Assembly (NCBI RefSeq): GCF_934230905.1
Contig: NZ_CAKQFJ010000021.1
Coordinates: 1-34,281, forward strand
DNA length: 34,281 nt
Reading direction: 5' to 3'
Origin: an uncultured Veillonella sp.
GTDB lineage: Bacteria > Bacillota > Negativicutes > Veillonellales > Veillonellaceae
This document shows, in pieces, positions 32,748 through 34,281 of this stretch (positions are counted from its first letter, which is position 1; the number at the start of each line of letters is the position of its first letter). Made by a program: the position numbers and the translations under genes. The notes below the pieces were generated by a model that did no database searches, was not told the DNA's origin, and saw only the letters and a list, made by a program, of their open reading frames with translations.

Positions 32748-32966
32748 CTATTTATTTTCTATTGCTACATTGTCAGGTAGCCTAGATATAAGTCTCTTTG
32801 CCGCCTTTTCAAATTTAGGTCTAGGCATCAACAATTGATGACCACATCCTTTACATACGATAAGGAAATCAGTACCAATGCGTTTAACCTCCCACTCATC
32901 ACTACCACAAGGATGGGATTTTTTCATTTGTACTACATCGCCAACATAATATCTAACAAACGCCAT
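32748..32966 (-). CDS. DUF951 family small protein
   Basis: 72-aa protein matching DUF951: YVGDVVQMKKSHPCGSDEWEV, a conserved RIGTD, then CKGCGH. The cysteines and histidines (HPCGS and CxxCGH) suggest a zinc-binding ribbon. Function is unknown; members often lie beside ychF or DNA-replication genes in Firmicutes. AAGGAGG lies before the ATG. It is the first gene of the selD cluster, 49 nt upstream of selD. Confidence 0.85.
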   Translation of the reverse strand: MAFVRYYVGDVVQMKKSHPCGSDEWEVKRIGTDFLIVCKGCGHQLLMPRPKFEKAAKRLISRLPDNVAIENK

Positions 32967-33003
32967 AGCGCCTCCTTATAGTTACTCTATCATTTATGTA
33001 CCT

Positions 33004-33033
33004 ATTATATCGAAAATCTAAAATCTAATACAA
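33004..33033 (-). promoter_or_regulatory. Putative promoter of the DUF951-selD cluster
   Basis: On the minus strand TTGTAT (33028-33033) and TATAAT (33004-33009) are 18 nt apart, about 40 nt upstream of the DUF951 start. Confidence 0.5.
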
Positions 33034-33103
33034 ATAAAAATATAGGTTCTCTAATTATATATAGTAAAAAATTAAAATAATTACCAATAAGACTGTCCTA
33101 CAT

Positions 33104-33237
33104 AAATAATAATGATTTTCCACTTAATTCTCACTCTCATTATCAATGTTTCCAATTTTGATAAAGTCTATACCTACCGCTCTTTTAAAAACCGCATATT
33201 TACTGCATTGATAATTTCTATCATTTAGAAAATTTTC
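33104..33237. promoter_or_regulatory. Cluster of Fur/PerR-like palindromes upstream of rubrerythrin
   Basis: No gene is present. 33104-33146 read on the minus strand gives repeated GATAATGAGA/TGAGAAT and AATCATTATT blocks resembling overlapping Fur-type hexamers. Further dyads are TTATCAA (33140-33146) with TTGATAA (33158-33164), TGATAATTTCTATCA (33209-33223) and GAAAATTTTC (33228-33237). Assignment to a regulator is inference. Confidence 0.35.
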
Positions 33238-33259
33238 GAAATAAATTTAATAAAAACAC

Positions 33260-33287
33260 TTGCATTTCTCATTTACTATGTTACAAT
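33260..33287 (+). promoter_or_regulatory. Putative rubrerythrin promoter
   Basis: TTGCAT (33260-33265) and TACAAT (33282-33287) are 16 nt apart. The start would be near 33294, giving an unusually long leader of about 275 nt before the gene. Confidence 0.6.
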
Positions 33288-33303
33288 ATAGTCAACAATG
33301 ATT

Positions 33304-33555
33304 ATTCGTTAAGTATACGAATCAAAAACATTGTGGTGTAACTAACCAGGCAAGTGCCTCTTCACAAGCACCGGTAAGTACTCATTTAGTAGATAAGCAA
33401 GTGCTTTTTTAACTATAGACAAGTGTCTATCTAATCATGCTACAAATAAGTTTTGTATAATTTAAACTCAAGTGAGTTACCTAATAGTGTCTTCACAACC
33501 AAGTGGTTATGAATATATATCATAAGTAAGAATTTAAGAATTATATGTAAGTACA
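33304..33555 (+). repeat. Array of short hairpins with AAGU loop in the rubrerythrin leader
   Basis: Five perfect hairpins share the core C-AAGU-G but have different stems: AGGC/GCCT (33348-33359), AAGC/GCTT (33395-33406), ATAGAC/GTCTAT (33415-33430), AACTC/GAGTT (33465-33478) and AACC/GGTT (33497-33508). Weaker relatives are ATTCGTT-AAGT-ATACGAAT with one bulge (33304-33322), GGT-AAGT-ACT (33073 offset: 33373-33382), TACAAA-TAAGT-TTTGTA (33441-33457) and TGT-AAGT-ACA (33546-33555), the last just before the ribosome site. All are in the same orientation. Constant loop and changing, complementary stems indicate RNA hairpins bound by something that reads the loop. I do not recognise the family. 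Confidence 0.75.
33366..33410 (+). terminator. Possible attenuator in the rubrerythrin leader
   Basis: AAGCAC (33366-33371) can pair with GTGCTT (33401-33406), with an inner TACT/AGTA stem (33379-33382, 33388-33391), followed by TTTT to 33410. The 3' arm is shared with the AAGC-AAGU-GCTT hairpin, so the two structures exclude each other. Moderate stem, tentative. Confidence 0.4.
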
Positions 33556-33568
33556 AAGGAGTATTAAA

Positions 33569-34114
33569 ATGGCAGAATTAAAAGGTTCTAACACTGAAAA
33601 AAATCTTCAAACAGCATTTGCTGGTGAATCCCAAGCATTCCAAAAATATACATATTATGCAGCAGCAGCTCGCAAAGCTGGTATGAACGAAATCGCTGAT
33701 TATTTCGAAGAAACAGCTCACAACGAATCTGCTCATGCTAAAGTATGGTTCAAAGCTCTTCATGGCGGTGATATTTCCGCTGATATCGAAGCTAACCTTC
33801 GCGATGCAGCAGCTGGTGAAAACTACGAACATACTACAATGTACAAAGATTTCGCTGATGAAGCAGAAAAAGAAGGTTTCACTGCTATCGCTTTCAAAAT
33901 GCGCGAAGTTGGTAAAATCGAAGCTCGCCATGAAGCTCGTTACCTTGCATTAGCAGCTCGCGTTTCTGGTAACAAAGTATTCCATAACGATCAACCAGTA
34001 GCATGGATTTGCGCTAATTGCGGTTATATCCACGTTGGTGATGAAGCTCCTAAAGTTTGCCCAGTATGTGCTCACCCACAAGCTTTCTTCCAACGCCACG
34101 TTGAATCTATCTAA
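33569..34114 (+). CDS. rbr: Rubrerythrin
   Basis: Diiron peroxidase with a rubredoxin domain, 181 aa, reducing hydrogen peroxide in the cytoplasm of anaerobes. The ferritin-like domain (1-140) carries the metal ligands Glu20, Glu53 with His56 (ESAH), Glu84 and Glu87, and Glu118 with His121 (EARH). The rubredoxin iron site is CANC (148-151) and CPVC (164-167). AAGGAG lies upstream of the ATG and codon choice is that of a highly expressed gene. Its leader is about 275 nt and contains a repeated hairpin array, and palindromes lie upstream of the promoter. It is followed by a strong terminator. Confidence 0.96.
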   Translation: MAELKGSNTEKNLQTAFAGESQAFQKYTYYAAAARKAGMNEIADYFEETAHNESAHAKVWFKALHGGDISADIEANLRDAAAGENYEHTTMYKDFADEAEKEGFTAIAFKMREVGKIEARHEARYLALAARVSGNKVFHNDQPVAWICANCGYIHVGDEAPKVCPVCAHPQAFFQRHVESI

Positions 34115-34161
34115 TTTCTATAAGTTTAGATAAAATAATATTTTAAATACAGATATGTGAT

Positions 34162-34175
34162 ACTGCAAGTGTAGT
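34162..34175 (+). repeat. AAGU-loop hairpin after rubrerythrin
   Basis: ACTGC-AAGT-GTAGT forms a 5-bp stem with one G-U pair and the same C-AAGU-G core as the leader array. It lies in the 3' untranslated region, 48 nt after the stop codon. Confidence 0.55.
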
Positions 34176-34208
34176 TCTTCCTAACTGTATGTACAGACAA
34201 CCTCAATA

Positions 34209-34234
34209 AAGGGGCTGTAACAAAACAGCCCCTT
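34209..34234 (+). terminator. Terminator after rubrerythrin
   Basis: AAGGGGCTGT (34209-34218) pairs with ACAGCCCCTT (34225-34234) around a 6-nt loop. The core stem is identical to the mmuM terminator at 2768-2789. Confidence 0.9.
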
Positions 34235-34243
34235 ACACTAGAA

Positions 34244-34281
34244 AAGCTATTAGTTGATTTTATATGATCAACCAATAGCTT
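34244..34281. terminator. Hairpin at the right edge, probably a terminator
   Basis: AAGCTATT and GTTGAT (34244-34258) pair with ATCAAC and AATAGCTT (34267-34281), with one mismatch. The window ends at its last base, so a T-run cannot be seen; it may serve a convergent gene beyond the edge. Confidence 0.6.

Noticed and set aside
33299..33460. Tiny reading frames in the rubrerythrin leader (ATG at 33299 and near 33437)
   Set aside because: Four and seven codons, with no ribosome binding site.
33348..33508. Leader hairpins as iron-responsive elements
   Set aside because: The loop is CAAGUG, not CAGUGN, and there is no bulged C five pairs below the loop. The resemblance with an iron-protein gene is suggestive but not a match.
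33304..33555. Leader repeats as a CRISPR array or CsrA sites
   Set aside because: Only a 6-nt core is shared, and spacing and arms vary, so it is not a CRISPR. The loops lack GGA, so CsrA-type binding is not supported.
2768..34234. The shared GGGGCTGT stem at 2768 and 34209 as ends of a mobile element
   Set aside because: Both are ordinary terminators with T-runs beside stop codons. No transposase, target duplication or longer shared sequence accompanies them.

Overview
The window looks like chromosomal DNA of a low-GC, diderm Firmicute of the Negativicutes, most likely a Veillonella. The genes use strong AGGAGG-type ribosome binding sites and Firmicute-style gene sets (FloA/NfeD, CopY, DUF951). 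There is also a type V autotransporter with a C-terminal outer-membrane barrel, and both LL-diaminopimelate aminotransferase and meso-diaminopimelate dehydrogenase. The species is an inference from gene content, not a database match. No rRNA, tRNA, CRISPR array, transposase or prophage gene was seen.

Layout. 1-2.7 kb: an ABC importer of the SsuABC/NMT1 type (permease, ATPase, lipoprotein), minus strand. 2.8-8.1 kb, minus: homocysteine S-methyltransferase, an MFS transporter, a uracil-DNA-glycosylase-superfamily protein, a TauE/SafE-like membrane protein and a protein made of five successive helix-turn-helix units. 8.2-10.3 kb: nfeD-floA plus a third membrane-anchored protein. 10.4-13.0 kb: a copper island, copY-copB, with a cop box inside its promoter and signs of acquisition from other Firmicutes. 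13.2-16.6 kb: trmB-ftsW-uraA. 16.7-19.5 kb: a secreted carboxymuconolactone-decarboxylase-like protein and a DXS-like thiamine diphosphate enzyme. 19.6-20.7 kb: rpsF-ssb-rpsR, with a leader that can hide the rpsF ribosome binding site. 20.7-21.9 kb: a Bcr/CflA-type exporter. 22.2-27.0 kb: dapL and ddh, both plus strand, flanking a minus-strand autotransporter. 27.1-29.8 kb: cfa and ychF. 29.9-33.0 kb: a selenium-metabolism cluster (DUF951, selD, yedF, DUF3343, nitroreductase), minus. 33.0-34.3 kb: a long leader and rubrerythrin, plus.

How the genes fit together. dapL and ddh are alternative routes to diaminopimelate, and ftsW belongs to septal wall synthesis. selD, yedF and the DUF3343 gene form the set associated with selenium handling beyond, or instead of, selenocysteine. 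Rubrerythrin is a peroxide-defence diiron protein.

The most unusual signal is the roughly 275-nt leader of rubrerythrin. It contains five perfect short hairpins that share the loop core C-AAGU-G but have different, mutually compensating stems. Several weaker variants accompany them, and one more copy lies after the gene. This looks like an array of RNA recognition hairpins, and I do not recognise it as a known RNA family. Other points to check are a permease whose first membrane helix is encoded upstream of any usual start codon, the five-unit HTH protein, and palindromes shared by the dapL and ddh promoters.
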